64,000 nucleotides of DNA from Streptomyces sp. NBC_01498 (GTDB lineage Bacteria > Actinomycetota > Actinomycetes > Streptomycetales > Streptomycetaceae): NCBI RefSeq assembly GCF_036327775.1, contig NZ_CP109598.1:6150001-6214000 (forward strand), written 5' to 3'. Both the position numbers and the translations under genes were made by a program. Below the pieces are notes generated by a model. That model was not told where the DNA came from. It ran no database searches and saw only the letters and a program-made list of their open reading frames with translations. Shown piece after piece: positions 9,571-17,924 of this stretch. The number at the start of each line of letters is the position of its first letter. The first letter of the stretch is position 1.

Positions 9571-9595
9571 CCCGTACGGCTTTCGGCCGCACGAT
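9567..9595 (+). promoter_or_regulatory. Leaderless promoter of the phosphatase-like gene
   Basis: TTGACC (9567-9572, overlapping the stop codon of the preceding gene), 17-bp spacer, CACGAT (9590-9595), then 6 nt to ATG at 9602. The geometry is identical to the promoter at 9080-9108. Confidence 0.5.
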
Positions 9596-9601
9596 CCCGG
9601 C

Positions 9602-10177
9602 ATGAGTGTTCGGGTCACGCTGGTCGCCGCCGCGCGCAGCTCAGCCACCCTCGCCGAACGTTTCGACGACGACCGTCCCCTCGACCAGGCCGGCTGGCAC
9701 GAGGTGCGGCTCGTCGCGCACGCGCTCGTGCCGCTGGCCGCCGCCGAACTGCGCTACTGCTCACCCACCCCGCGCAGCCGCGCCACCGGGGAGGCCCTGG
9801 GCTACGCGCCCCTTGTCCAGCCCGCCCTCCGGGACTGCGACATGGGCCGCTGGCGCGGCTGCACCTTCGCGGACGTCGCCGCCCGGGAACCCGCCGCCGT
9901 CGACGCCTGGCTCGCCGATCCGCGCTCCGCCCCGCACGGCGGCGAGCCACTGCTGGCGTTCATCTCCCGGATAGGGGGCTGGCTGGACACCCGCCCCGCC
10001 GACGACATCGGCGCCATCGTGGCCGTCGCCGAGCCCGCCGTCATCCGGGCGGCCCTCGTCTACGCCCTGCACGCCCCCGCGCCGACCTTCTGGAACGTCG
10101 ACGTGCGCCCGCTGTCCACGGTCACCCTCATGGGCGGCCGGGGCCGCTGGAGCCTGCGCCTCGACGCCCGGCTCTGA
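9602..10177 (+). CDS. Histidine-phosphatase-fold protein lacking the catalytic histidines
   Basis: A 191-residue protein that aligns by eye with the histidine phosphatase (phosphoglycerate-mutase-like) superfamily: PLDQAGWHE matches the PLTxxG segment, CSPTPRSRATGEALG the second Arg region, DMGRWRGCTFADV the G-x-W-x-G region and GGEPLLAFISRIGGWL the GES region. The N-terminal RHG that carries the phosphorylated His is replaced by AAA (VTLVAAARSS, residues about 9-12). The second catalytic His is replaced by Glu (VAVAEPAVIRAAL, E144). It is therefore probably not a phosphatase and may be a binding or regulatory pseudoenzyme. It seems leaderless, and lies downstream of the GNAT gene. Confidence 0.8.
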   Translation: MSVRVTLVAAARSSATLAERFDDDRPLDQAGWHEVRLVAHALVPLAAAELRYCSPTPRSRATGEALGYAPLVQPALRDCDMGRWRGCTFADVAAREPAAVDAWLADPRSAPHGGEPLLAFISRIGGWLDTRPADDIGAIVAVAEPAVIRAALVYALHAPAPTFWNVDVRPLSTVTLMGGRGRWSLRLDARL

Positions 10178-10238
10178 CCCCGGGGACCCGGCCGCACGGG
10201 GTCAGCCGGCCGCCGACCCGGGTACCCGGCGGCACCGG

Positions 10239-11570
10239 TCAGCCGGCCGCCCCCGGTGCGCCCGGTTCCGCCCCGTTCCGTTGTAGGAAGTCGCGCTCGG
10301 CGGCGTTCTCCGTCCGTTCGGCGGCGGCCCGGTACGCCGCCGCCGCTTCGGCCGGCCGTCCGAGCCGCCGGAGCAGATCGGCGCGGACCGCGTGGAACGC
10401 GTGGTAGCCGTCGAGATCCGCCGCGAGCGCGTCGACGAGCGGCAGGGCCGTCCCGGGACCCGCCACCTCCGCCACGGCGACCGCCCGGTTGAGGGCGACG
10501 ACCGGGCCGGGAGCGAGGGCGAGCAGATGGTCGTACAGCCGGAGGATCTGCCGCCAGTCCGTGGCGGCGGCCGTCGGCGCGTCGCTGTGTACGGCGTTGA
10601 CCGCCGCCTGGAGCTGGTACGGGCCCGGTCTGCCGAGCCGCAGACACTCCCGTACCAGCGCCTGCCCCTCGGCGACCAGCGCCCGGTCCCAGCGGCCCCG
10701 GTCCTGGTCGGCGAGGAGCACGAGCCCGCCGTCGGCGGAGGTACGGGCGGCCCGGCGCGACTCGACGAGCAGCATCAACGCGAGCAGCCCCCGGGCCTCG
10801 GGCTCGTCGGGCATCAGGCCGACCAGCAGCCGGCCGAGACGGACGGCCTCCCTACAGAGGTCGTCGCGTACGAGCCGGTCGCCCGAGCCGGCCACGTACC
10901 CCTCGTTGAAGATCAGATACACCACGGCCAGCACCGCCCCGAGCCGGTCCGGCAACTCCGCCTCGCGCGGCACCCGGTAGGGAATCCCGGCGTCCCGGAT
11001 CTTGGCCTTGGCGCGTACGAGCCGCTGCGCCATGGTCGGTTCGGGCACCAGGAAGGCACGGGCGATCCCGGCGGTCGTGAGCCCGCCCAGCAGCCGCAGG
11101 GTGAGGGCGACCCGCGAGGCGGGGGCGAGGGCCGGGTGGCAGCAGGTGAAGATCAGCCGGAGCCGGTCGTCGCGCACGGGGCCCTCCCCGGCCGGTCCTG
11201 TTCCGTCGGCGGTGCGCAGCAGCGCGGCCTGCGCCTGGCGGTCCGGGCGTGAGGCTTCCCTGCGGAGCCGGTCCACGGCACGGTTGCGCGCGGTGGTGAT
11301 GATCCAGCCGGCCGGGCTGGGCGGAAGTCCGGTGACGGGCCAGCGTTCGACCGCCGTGGTGAACGCCTCCTGGACGGCCTCCTCGGCGAGCCCGATGTCG
11401 CCGAAGGCCCGTACCAGGACGGACACGGCCCGGCCGTACTCCGTACGGAAGACGCGCCCGATCCCGGCCCGGGAGACGGCGTCCTGCGGGCCCCGGTCCG
11501 GCGGCGGGTCCGGAAACCCGCCCGGGGGATCGCCGGACTCCCCGGCCGCCGGGTCCGGGGAGCCGGGCAT
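10239..11570 (-). CDS. ECF42-type RNA polymerase sigma factor
   Basis: A 443-residue extracytoplasmic-function sigma factor with a long C-terminal extension. Sigma-2 region: [20 protein letters not shown] through [20 protein letters not shown]; sigma-4 region: [20 protein letters not shown] and the recognition helix around [17 protein letters not shown]. Residues about 190-430 form the helical TPR-like (DUF6596) region typical of ECF42 proteins, which have no classical anti-sigma factor. Its ATG (11570) overlaps the stop of the YCII/DGPF gene by 1 nt (TGATG). That pairing is the known genomic hallmark of ECF42. The N-terminal 35 residues are Pro/Gly/Asp-rich. The signal sensed is unknown. Confidence 0.92.
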   Translation of the reverse strand: MPGSPDPAAGESGDPPGGFPDPPPDRGPQDAVSRAGIGRVFRTEYGRAVSVLVRAFGDIGLAEEAVQEAFTTAVERWPVTGLPPSPAGWIITTARNRAVDRLRREASRPDRQAQAALLRTADGTGPAGEGPVRDDRLRLIFTCCHPALAPASRVALTLRLLGGLTTAGIARAFLVPEPTMAQRLVRAKAKIRDAGIPYRVPREAELPDRLGAVLAVVYLIFNEGYVAGSGDRLVRDDLCREAVRLGRLLVGLMPDEPEARGLLALMLLVESRRAARTSADGGLVLLADQDRGRWDRALVAEGQALVRECLRLGRPGPYQLQAAVNAVHSDAPTAAATDWRQILRLYDHLLALAPGPVVALNRAVAVAEVAGPGTALPLVDALAADLDGYHAFHAVRADLLRRLGRPAEAAAAYRAAAERTENAAERDFLQRNGAEPGAPGAAG

Positions 11571-11923
11571 CAGCTGTCCGCCTCGCCGTAGAACGGCCGG
11601 ACCTCGATCGGGAGGGTCGTCGCCCGCGCGGCCTTGGCTCCCCACGCGAGCGCCGCGTCCAGGTCGGGCGCGCGGACGATGCACAGCCCGCCCAGGAACT
11701 CCTTGCTCTCCGTGTAGGGCCCGTCGGTCATCAGTACGCCGCTCTCCCCGGCCCGGACGACCGTGGCCGTCTCGGGCGCGTGCAGCCCACCGGCGAAGAC
11801 CCAGGCACCGGCGGCCTTCAGCTCCTCGTGGAAGGCTTCGAGGTCACGGCCGATCTCCGCCAGGACCTCCGGTGCGGGCGGCTCGCCGCCGGGCTGGATG
11901 ACGCTGAGCAGATACTGCTTCAT
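11570..11923 (-). CDS. YCII/DGPF-domain protein, ECF42 partner
   Basis: A 117-residue YCII-related protein ([16 protein letters not shown] start; [20 protein letters not shown] carries the DGPF/DGPY signature). These alpha/beta-barrel proteins are co-encoded with ECF41/42 sigma factors and are thought to bind small molecules or assist signalling; no catalytic role is proven. ATG at 11923 follows a strong GAGGAGG, which fixes the start (a GTG-like extension upstream lacks one). Translationally coupled to the sigma factor by the TGATG overlap. Confidence 0.9.
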   Translation of the reverse strand: MKQYLLSVIQPGGEPPAPEVLAEIGRDLEAFHEELKAAGAWVFAGGLHAPETATVVRAGESGVLMTDGPYTESKEFLGGLCIVRAPDLDAALAWGAKAARATTLPIEVRPFYGEADS

Positions 11924-12076
11924 CTCGGGTTCCTCCTCGGTGCCGCTTCCGGGCCGGCGCTCCGCCGGCCTCTCACCGTCCATACGAACGGCACCGGCCC
12001 GGATCGACACGCCGAGGAGATCCGGCCCGATGATTTTTCGCCCTTCCCGGCTCCGGGGCCGTCGCCGGGCGGTGCA

Positions 12077-12134
12077 CCGGGTTTCCCGGCTTGCCTACTG
12101 GGAAAGTCAAGGGTAGCTTTCCCAGCGGGAAAGT
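12077..12134. promoter_or_regulatory. Operator-like repeats before the ABC operon
   Basis: Three elements are visible. CCGGG-TTT-CCCGG is at 12077-12089. A perfect 9-bp inverted repeat CTGGGAAAG / CTTTCCCAG (12098-12106, 12117-12125) has a 10-nt spacer. GGGAAAGT occurs as a direct repeat at 12100-12107 and 12127-12134. The operon encodes a winged-helix regulator that could bind here. This is inference. Confidence 0.5.
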
Positions 12135-12175
12135 AAAGCAGGGCTGTTCTTGATCGTCACGGGGAGGCGACGGCA

Positions 12176-12709
12176 GTGAATACACCAGTGGACGCCGAGC
12201 AGGCGTGGAAGGACCTCCAGCGCATCCGGGTACCGCAGGAACGGGTCTACGACGAGGTCGAACGGCACGGGTCCGGCGGCCCCGGCGCGGCCTACGCCAC
12301 GGCCGCGATCATGTGGGTCTTCCTGGCCGGTCTCGGCCTCGACCTGCCCCGGTGGGGCGTCGGGCTGTTCCTCGCCGGGTATGTCGGGCTGCTGCTCACG
12401 CTGGCCGTGGTCTGCAATCGCGGGAGCCGGGTGCGCCTCCACCACTCCCGGTACGGCTGGCGGTCGTTCGCCACGTTCGCCGCCGGGGGAGTGCTGACCG
12501 GTGGCACGGTTCTGCTCGCCAAGTACCTGACCGGGTCGCTGGAGCCGCTGCTCGCCGCCCTGATCGGGGCCACCGCCGCGGCGACCGTGTTCCTGCTGTT
12601 CGCCGGGCCCGCCGGCCGCTGGGCGGCGCGCTCGCTGCGCGGCCACGGCCGGGCGGCCGGCGAAGGACCCTCCGTCGAAGGGGCTCGTGGCGAAGAGGCG
12701 GGCCGATGA
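12176..12709 (+). CDS. Four-helix membrane protein, first gene of ABC operon
   Basis: A 177-residue protein with a hydrophilic N-terminus (about 40 residues) followed by about four hydrophobic segments in two pairs (IMWVFLAGLGL / LFLAGYVGLLLTLAVV and FATFAAGGVLTGGTVLL / LLAALIGATAAATVFLLFA) and a charged tail. No enzymatic motif is seen. GTG start at 12176 with GGGGAGG upstream. The stop overlaps the ATG of the winged-helix regulator (ATGA), so all four genes to 15004 are translationally coupled. It may be an accessory or sensor subunit for the ABC exporter; family not recognised. Confidence 0.8.
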   Translation: MNTPVDAEQAWKDLQRIRVPQERVYDEVERHGSGGPGAAYATAAIMWVFLAGLGLDLPRWGVGLFLAGYVGLLLTLAVVCNRGSRVRLHHSRYGWRSFATFAAGGVLTGGTVLLAKYLTGSLEPLLAALIGATAAATVFLLFAGPAGRWAARSLRGHGRAAGEGPSVEGARGEEAGR

Positions 12710-13059
12710 GCACCCCCGCAGGCTTCGACGAGCTGATCCATCCCGCCACCCGCCTCTCGGTGGTCGCGCTGCTCGCCGCCGCCGAGTGGGCGGACTTCGC
12801 GTTCATCCGCGACAGCCTCTCGCTCAGCGACTCCGCACTCTCCAAACAGCTCCACACCCTGGAAGAGGCCGGATACCTGGAGATCCGGAAGGAGGGCGGT
12901 GGCCGCAGACGGCGTACCAAGATACGGCTGACGGACCCCGGCCGTACCGCTTTCGACGGGCACGTGGCCGCGCTGCGCGCGATCGTCGACGGCGCGGGGC
13001 CCGCGGCGGCGGCCGGTCCGGCACGACCGCGGCCCGACCACGCGGAGGCCGGACGGTGA
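12706..13059 (+). CDS. Winged-helix transcriptional regulator (MarR/PadR-like)
   Basis: A 117-residue DNA-binding protein. A winged helix-turn-helix occupies residues about 10-85 (IHPATRLSVVALLAAAEWAD, then ALSKQLHTLEEAGYLEIRKE as recognition helix and wing with GGGRRRRTKIRLTDPGR). Sequence is close to the 'transcriptional regulator' group that uses a MarR-like wing and is encoded with ABC-2 exporters. It overlaps its neighbours on both sides by 4 bp. A likely autoregulator acting at the GGGAAAGT repeats upstream of the operon. Confidence 0.88.
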   Translation: MSTPAGFDELIHPATRLSVVALLAAAEWADFAFIRDSLSLSDSALSKQLHTLEEAGYLEIRKEGGGRRRRTKIRLTDPGRTAFDGHVAALRAIVDGAGPAAAAGPARPRPDHAEAGR

Positions 13060-14048
13060 CGGGGCCCGCGCACGCGGCCGGGCCGCCCGCGCCGCGCTCT
13101 CCGTCCGGTACGGCCACACATCCCGTCGTCCGGGTGCGGGACCTGACCATGGCCTACGGCGGCGTGGACGTCCTGCGCGGTGTCGAATTGGACATCCACC
13201 GCGGCGAGGTCTTCGCGCTGCTCGGTCCCAACGGCGCCGGGAAGACCACCACCGTCGAGATCCTGGAAGGCTTCCGGTCGCGTACCGCCGGGGAGGTCAC
13301 CGTCCTCGGTGTGGACCCGGAGCGGGGCGACGACGCCTGGCGCGGGCGGATCGGACTGGTCCTCCAGTCCTGGCGCGACCACGGCCGCTGGCGGATCGCC
13401 GAACTGCTGGCGCACTTCGCGGCGTACTACCCCGATCCGCGGGACCCGGCCGAGCTGCTGGACCTGGTCGGTCTCGCCGACCGGGCGGACCAGCGGGTGG
13501 ACCGGCTGTCCGGCGGACAGCGGCGGCGGATGGATGTCGCCCTCGGCATCGTCGGCCGCCCCGAACTCCTCTTCCTGGACGAGCCCACCACCGGCTTCGA
13601 CCCGCAGGCGCGGCACGAGTTCCACGCCCTGGTCGAACAGCTGGCCCGCGACGAAGGCGTCACCGTCCTGCTCACCACCCACGACCTGGCGGAGGCGGAA
13701 CGTCTCGCCGACCGGATCGCGATGCTGGTCGGCGGCCGGATCAGGGCCTGCGGCACCCCGGCGGAACTGGCCCGGGGAGCCGCCGCGCAGGCCGAGGTCC
13801 GCTGGACGGCGGACGACGGGACGCCCCGCCGCGAACGCACCGGGGACCCCTCACGGCTGGTCTGGGAACTCCACCGGCAGGCGAACGGCCCGATACCCGG
13901 CCTGGAGGTCCGCCGCCCGACGCTGGAGGACACCTATCTGCACATGGTCCACCGCGAGAACGACGGCGACGACGGCACGGGCGGAGCGGTCCGGGCCGTA
14001 CGAGCCGAGACCGTACGAGCCGAGACCGTACGAGGGGAACGCGCGTGA
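13056..14048 (+). CDS. ABC transporter ATP-binding protein
   Basis: A 330-residue ABC ATPase of the ABC-2 drug-export type. Walker A is GPNGAGKTTT (about residue 55-64), signature LSGGQRRRMDVALG, Walker B LLFLDEPTTGFDP, switch His in LLTTHDLAEAERLADRI. The last 20 residues come from a 15-bp tandem repeat at 13996-14035 (RAETV units), which is not part of the fold. GTG start overlapping the previous stop (GTGA), and the same overlap joins it to the permease. Substrate unknown; drug or lipid export is usual for this group. Confidence 0.94.
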   Translation: MTGPAHAAGPPAPRSPSGTATHPVVRVRDLTMAYGGVDVLRGVELDIHRGEVFALLGPNGAGKTTTVEILEGFRSRTAGEVTVLGVDPERGDDAWRGRIGLVLQSWRDHGRWRIAELLAHFAAYYPDPRDPAELLDLVGLADRADQRVDRLSGGQRRRMDVALGIVGRPELLFLDEPTTGFDPQARHEFHALVEQLARDEGVTVLLTTHDLAEAERLADRIAMLVGGRIRACGTPAELARGAAAQAEVRWTADDGTPRRERTGDPSRLVWELHRQANGPIPGLEVRRPTLEDTYLHMVHRENDGDDGTGGAVRAVRAETVRAETVRGERA

Positions 14049-15004
14049 CGAACGAGGCGCACGAGACGGACGAGACGCGTGCTTCGGCATACGGGGCCAG
14101 TGCCACGGGCCGGGACGACGCACCCGGCACGGGGGCGAAACCCGTCCGCCCCACCCGCCGGTACTGGCGGGCCGGTCTTTCGCGCGGCGGCATCGAGATA
14201 CGGCACCTCCTGCGCAACCCCCGGGAGATGTCCGGCCATCTGATCAACGTCGTGGTCGCGCTGCTGATCGCCGCCTACCTCAACGACGACGTGCCCGGCA
14301 CCCAGACCCCGATGGCGCATCTGGTCCTGGCGGGCTTCGCCGCGTATCTGCTGTTCCAGATCGGGCTGATCAACCTCCCCCAGATGCTGGTGACCGAGCG
14401 CGAGGAGGGCGTCCTGCTGCGGCTGCGCGCCACACCGGGCGGTATCCCGGCCTACCTCGTCGCCAAGAGCCTGCTGCTCGTCGTCATGGCGGTCGCCAAC
14501 CTGGCCCTGCTCCTCGCCGCGACGGGGCTGCTGGTGGACGGTCCGCTGCCGCGCGGGCCGGGCGGCTGGCTGACGCTGCTGTGGGTCACCGCGCTCGGAC
14601 TGCTCGCCGTCGTCCCCCTGGGCGCGGCCATCGGCGCCGTGCTGCCCAACCCGCGCGAGGCACTGGCGTTGATCATGCTGCCCACGATGGGGCTGCTGGC
14701 CATCTCCGGAGCGCTGTTCCCGGTCGGCACCATGCCCGCGGCCGTCCAGCAGGTCGCCGCCGTCTTCCCCCTCAAGTGGATGGCGCAGGGCCTGCGTTCG
14801 GCGCTCCTGCCGGACACGGCCAAGGCCGCCGAGATGGCCGGCTCCTGGGAACTGCCCAAGGTCGCCCTGGTCCTGGCCGCCTGGGCCGTCCTCGGATTCC
14901 TCCTCGCGATCCCCCTTCTGCGCCGCGCCGCCCGCCGCGAGTCCGGCTCCCGGCTGAGCGCGCGCCACCGCGGGGCGGTACGGAGCGGGGCGATGCCCGC
15001 GTAG
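14045..15004 (+). CDS. ABC-2 type transporter permease
   Basis: A 319-residue membrane component. After a hydrophilic 45-residue N-terminus there are six transmembrane segments, with the ABC-2 hallmarks MLVTEREEGVLLRLRATPGG between TM2 and TM3 and the region ISGALFPVGTMPAAVQQVAA near TM5. Works with the ATPase encoded immediately upstream (GTGA overlap). The operon ends here, and a hairpin follows. Confidence 0.92.
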   Translation: MTNEAHETDETRASAYGASATGRDDAPGTGAKPVRPTRRYWRAGLSRGGIEIRHLLRNPREMSGHLINVVVALLIAAYLNDDVPGTQTPMAHLVLAGFAAYLLFQIGLINLPQMLVTEREEGVLLRLRATPGGIPAYLVAKSLLLVVMAVANLALLLAATGLLVDGPLPRGPGGWLTLLWVTALGLLAVVPLGAAIGAVLPNPREALALIMLPTMGLLAISGALFPVGTMPAAVQQVAAVFPLKWMAQGLRSALLPDTAKAAEMAGSWELPKVALVLAAWAVLGFLLAIPLLRRAARRESGSRLSARHRGAVRSGAMPA

Positions 15005-15054
15005 CCCACGCGCCACCCGCCACCCGCCGCCGCCCGTCAGCCCGCCCCGCCCAC

Positions 15055-15082
15055 CGGCCCCCTCCGCGCGGGAGCGGGGCCG
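15055..15082. terminator. Hairpin between convergent ABC operon and RiPP operon
   Basis: An 11-bp G+C stem (15055-15065 with 15071-15082, one bulged C) with a 5-nt loop lies between two converging genes. It probably serves both. Confidence 0.55.
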
Positions 15083-15100
15083 GCCGGCCGGGCGGAGGTG

Positions 15101-15766
15101 TCAGATCACCAGCGGTGCCTCGGACCAGCGGCGGACCCGGTACGGGGCCCACCACAGGTGGTCGCCCAGACGCAGGACGAGGGTCTCCTCCATGAGGTCG
15201 TCCAGGATCGGCCGGGGGATCGCGTCGGCGCGGGCGCCGTCCGTGAGGGTCCGGATGGCCTCGTGGTACTCCGGTTCGTCGATGGTGAAGCGGCGCAGCT
15301 CGCCGTAGCGCCGGTCGCGCACCTGCATGAAGCCGGGGCCGTAGCGGAAGACGCACTTGCAGATGTAGTACGCGTTGCGCCACTCCAGCGCCGTCGCCTC
15401 CGGGTCGGCGGCGCCGAGGACGGCCGTCGGCGGGTGGAGATGGCTGTAGTGGCGCCAGGCTTCGGGGTCCGGGCCGGTGTTGATCTGCCAGTCGACCGAG
15501 ACGGCCAGGCTGGACAGGTCGCCCACGAAGCTCAGTGCCCGGACCGACCAGGCCGCGTCGGCGGTGTCCGTCACGTCGACCGGGCGGGGGAGCGTCACGT
15601 GCCGGGCCCCGGCGGCGAAGAGGCGCCGGGCGGCTTCGCCCCCGTCGCCGTCTATCTCGTGGTGGCCCAGGGACATGCCGGGCAGTGTGCCCACCTCGGG
15701 GTCGTAGTCCCGTGAGGCGGTGACGGTGAACGGTACGGGTCCGGTGAGGGTGAGTGCTGGAGTCAT
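15101..15766 (-). CDS. DUF5825-type protein of the RiPP locus
   Basis: A 221-residue soluble protein with no signal peptide or membrane segment. I recognise it as the DUF5825 type, which in actinomycetes is found next to RiPP maturation radical SAM C-methyltransferases. It may be a partner or scaffold for the methyltransferase; function is not established. The centre holds YYICKCVFRYGPGFMQVRDR, with two cysteines in a CKC pattern, and the C-terminal half is rich in Trp/Arg (GDHLWWAPYRVRRW). Starts at ATG 15766, 97 nt after the radical SAM gene, so probably co-transcribed. Last gene of the minus-strand cluster. Confidence 0.75.
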   Translation of the reverse strand: MTPALTLTGPVPFTVTASRDYDPEVGTLPGMSLGHHEIDGDGGEAARRLFAAGARHVTLPRPVDVTDTADAAWSVRALSFVGDLSSLAVSVDWQINTGPDPEAWRHYSHLHPPTAVLGAADPEATALEWRNAYYICKCVFRYGPGFMQVRDRRYGELRRFTIDEPEYHEAIRTLTDGARADAIPRPILDDLMEETLVLRLGDHLWWAPYRVRRWSEAPLVI

Positions 15767-15863
15767 CGTCGTCTCTCTGTCGAGCGGTCGTCGCGGTCCC
15801 GGTCGGCCCGCGCGCGGTCTCGCGCTGTCGTCGCGCGGCCCTCGCGCGGTCGTCGGACGCTGC

Positions 15864-17765
15864 TCAGGCGGACACGGCGGCGAGTTCGGCGTCGCGTGCG
15901 GAGGTGTGCCGCATGAAGTCGATCCGCAGGAACTCCTCGTTGACCGACGGCGGCGCGATGTGCACGAACTGCCCGCTGTCCTCGAAGACCAGCCCGAGCG
16001 CCCGCCACCGCGCCAGCAGTTCTCGCAGGGCGTCCTCGCCCACCTGGTGGTCCCCCTGGAGTTTGCGGGCGGCGGCCTTCACCGTGTGCGGCTGGTCGAG
16101 CAGGCGGAACAGGGCCAGTTCGAACGGGTCGGTCAGCTCCATGTGCGTCCAGTCGAAGGACCGGCGGTTGCTGACCAGGACGATGCGGTCCTCCAGGTCG
16201 CAGTGGGTGAGCCGGCTGCCGGGGTAGTTCCGCTTCCAGTGCGAGATGCCCACGTTGAGGCGGTCGACGACGTCCTCGCCGATCCCGCGCGGCGGCACGT
16301 CGAAGACGTACGCCAGGTCGAACATCTCGGCGTCGGGGAGGTCGTAGGTGAGCCGGTACGGTTCGGCGGCGCTCAGCTCGGAGAAGCCGAGCCCCGGGTT
16401 GTTGAAGTACGGGCTGAACCGCTCGATCGCGATCCGGGAGGACGGGCCGACGGGCGGGTTGAGATGCTCCAGCGCGGCCAGCTGGTCCACCACGTCGTCG
16501 TAGTCCTCGACGGACTCGCCGGGGAAGCCGTGCAGATAGTTCCAGGCCACCGAGAGGCCGACGGTGGCGGCGTCGCGGAGCATGCGCACGTTCTGGCCGC
16601 CGGACACCCCCTTGTCCATCAGGTTCAGCACCCGGCTGTTGAGGCTCTCGATGCCCGGCTGGACGAAGATCAGACCCGCGTCGGCGAGGGTCTGGAGCTG
16701 ACCCCGCCGCATGTTGGACTTGATCTCGATGTGCATACGCAGGTCGAACTCGCTGTCGATGATGCGCGGCAGCAGCGTCTTCACGTACCCCATGTCCAGG
16801 ATGTTGTCGACGACGTACATGTCCAGCACCCGGTGCTTGCGGGCCAGTTCGATGATCTCGTCGTAGAACACGTCCGGGCTCTTGCTGCGGAACTCCATGA
16901 ACGAGCCGTTCAGCCCGCAGAAGGTGCAGTGGTGCTTCTCGCCCCACCAGCAGCCCCGGGCGCCCTCCACCACCAGCTTGGGCTCGACCCAGTGCCGCGC
17001 GTGGGAGGAGGCGAGCCGCTCGAAGTACCCCGAGTAGTCCGGCGGCAGGATCGCGGCGGGCGGCAGCGGCTTGGTGCTCATGGCGTTGACGACGGAGGCG
17101 CCGTCCTCGCCGCGCCAGCACAGCCCGGGTACCTCCGACACGGGTTCGCCCTCGTCCAGCGCCGTCAGCAGCGCGGGGAACGACACCTCGCCCTCGCCGC
17201 GCAGGACGTAGTCGACGAAGGGGAAGTTGCGGTGGACGCTCTCGCCCTGCTTGCCGTCGCAGTTGGCGCCGCCCATGGCCGTCGCGATGTGCGGGGCGAG
17301 GCGCTTGACGTACTTTGCCGCCGCCAGGGCCGCGGTGTTCTGCTGGAACGTCGAGGTGAAACCGACCACGTCGGGGTTGATCTCGACGATGCGCTCGGCG
17401 ATGTGCCGGACGAAATCGGGCGCGGTCACGTGCAGCGCCTGCGTCATCTCCATACGAGCACCGCGCACCCGGTTGCTCATCGCTTCTGTGAACTCGGGAA
17501 CCCGCCACTGGGGGTCGTCGTAAAGGGCGGACGAGAACACCCAGTCGCCACAGCCCATGAAATAGGAACCGAGCGCGTAGTAGGAGTAGTCCTCCAGCGT
17601 GAATTCGGTGTTCTTGGTGATCCAGTCCACGTATTCGATATTGGCGTGGAGAACGTCCGCCGTTCCGTTCGGAACGCGCTCGTCGACACTGCGCTTGAGA
17701 ATTCCGAGAGCCAGCGACGGGAGATCGATCGGGGCCCAGGGCATGTTCACCAGGAGTACGCGCAT
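15864..17765 (-). CDS. RiPP maturation cobalamin-dependent radical SAM C-methyltransferase
   Basis: A 633-residue enzyme of the TIGR03975-like (PoyC-related) class that transfers methyl groups to unactivated carbons of ribosomal peptides using SAM, a [4Fe-4S] cluster and methylcobalamin. Residues about 1-200 form a B12-binding Rossmann domain (MRVLLVNMPWAPIDLPSLAL; VVGFTSTFQQNTAALAAAKY). The radical SAM core carries the cluster motif GARGCWWGEKHHCTFCGLNG with C272, C280 and C283 (CX7CX2C spacing typical of this family). The C-terminal 60 residues look like a winged-helix/PqqD-like peptide-binding domain. Start ATG 17765 with AAGAGG upstream. It lies 163 nt past the edge of an inserted element that separates it from the precursor gene. 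Confidence 0.92.
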   Translation of the reverse strand: MRVLLVNMPWAPIDLPSLALGILKRSVDERVPNGTADVLHANIEYVDWITKNTEFTLEDYSYYALGSYFMGCGDWVFSSALYDDPQWRVPEFTEAMSNRVRGARMEMTQALHVTAPDFVRHIAERIVEINPDVVGFTSTFQQNTAALAAAKYVKRLAPHIATAMGGANCDGKQGESVHRNFPFVDYVLRGEGEVSFPALLTALDEGEPVSEVPGLCWRGEDGASVVNAMSTKPLPPAAILPPDYSGYFERLASSHARHWVEPKLVVEGARGCWWGEKHHCTFCGLNGSFMEFRSKSPDVFYDEIIELARKHRVLDMYVVDNILDMGYVKTLLPRIIDSEFDLRMHIEIKSNMRRGQLQTLADAGLIFVQPGIESLNSRVLNLMDKGVSGGQNVRMLRDAATVGLSVAWNYLHGFPGESVEDYDDVVDQLAALEHLNPPVGPSSRIAIERFSPYFNNPGLGFSELSAAEPYRLTYDLPDAEMFDLAYVFDVPPRGIGEDVVDRLNVGISHWKRNYPGSRLTHCDLEDRIVLVSNRRSFDWTHMELTDPFELALFRLLDQPHTVKAAARKLQGDHQVGEDALRELLARWRALGLVFEDSGQFVHIAPPSVNEEFLRIDFMRHTSARDAELAAVSA

Positions 17766-17924
17766 GGCTGGCCTCTTCTCATGTGAATCAGTGCACGGAG
17801 TCAGGACGGAGTCGGCTTTCCGTTCTGCCGTCCGTCGGTCGGTCGCGGTTCTGCCGTCCGGCCGGTGGCCGGTCCGGTCGGGGTCGGGGCCGGTCCCGCC
17901 GGGTGCGGGGCCGGCCCCCCGGTA

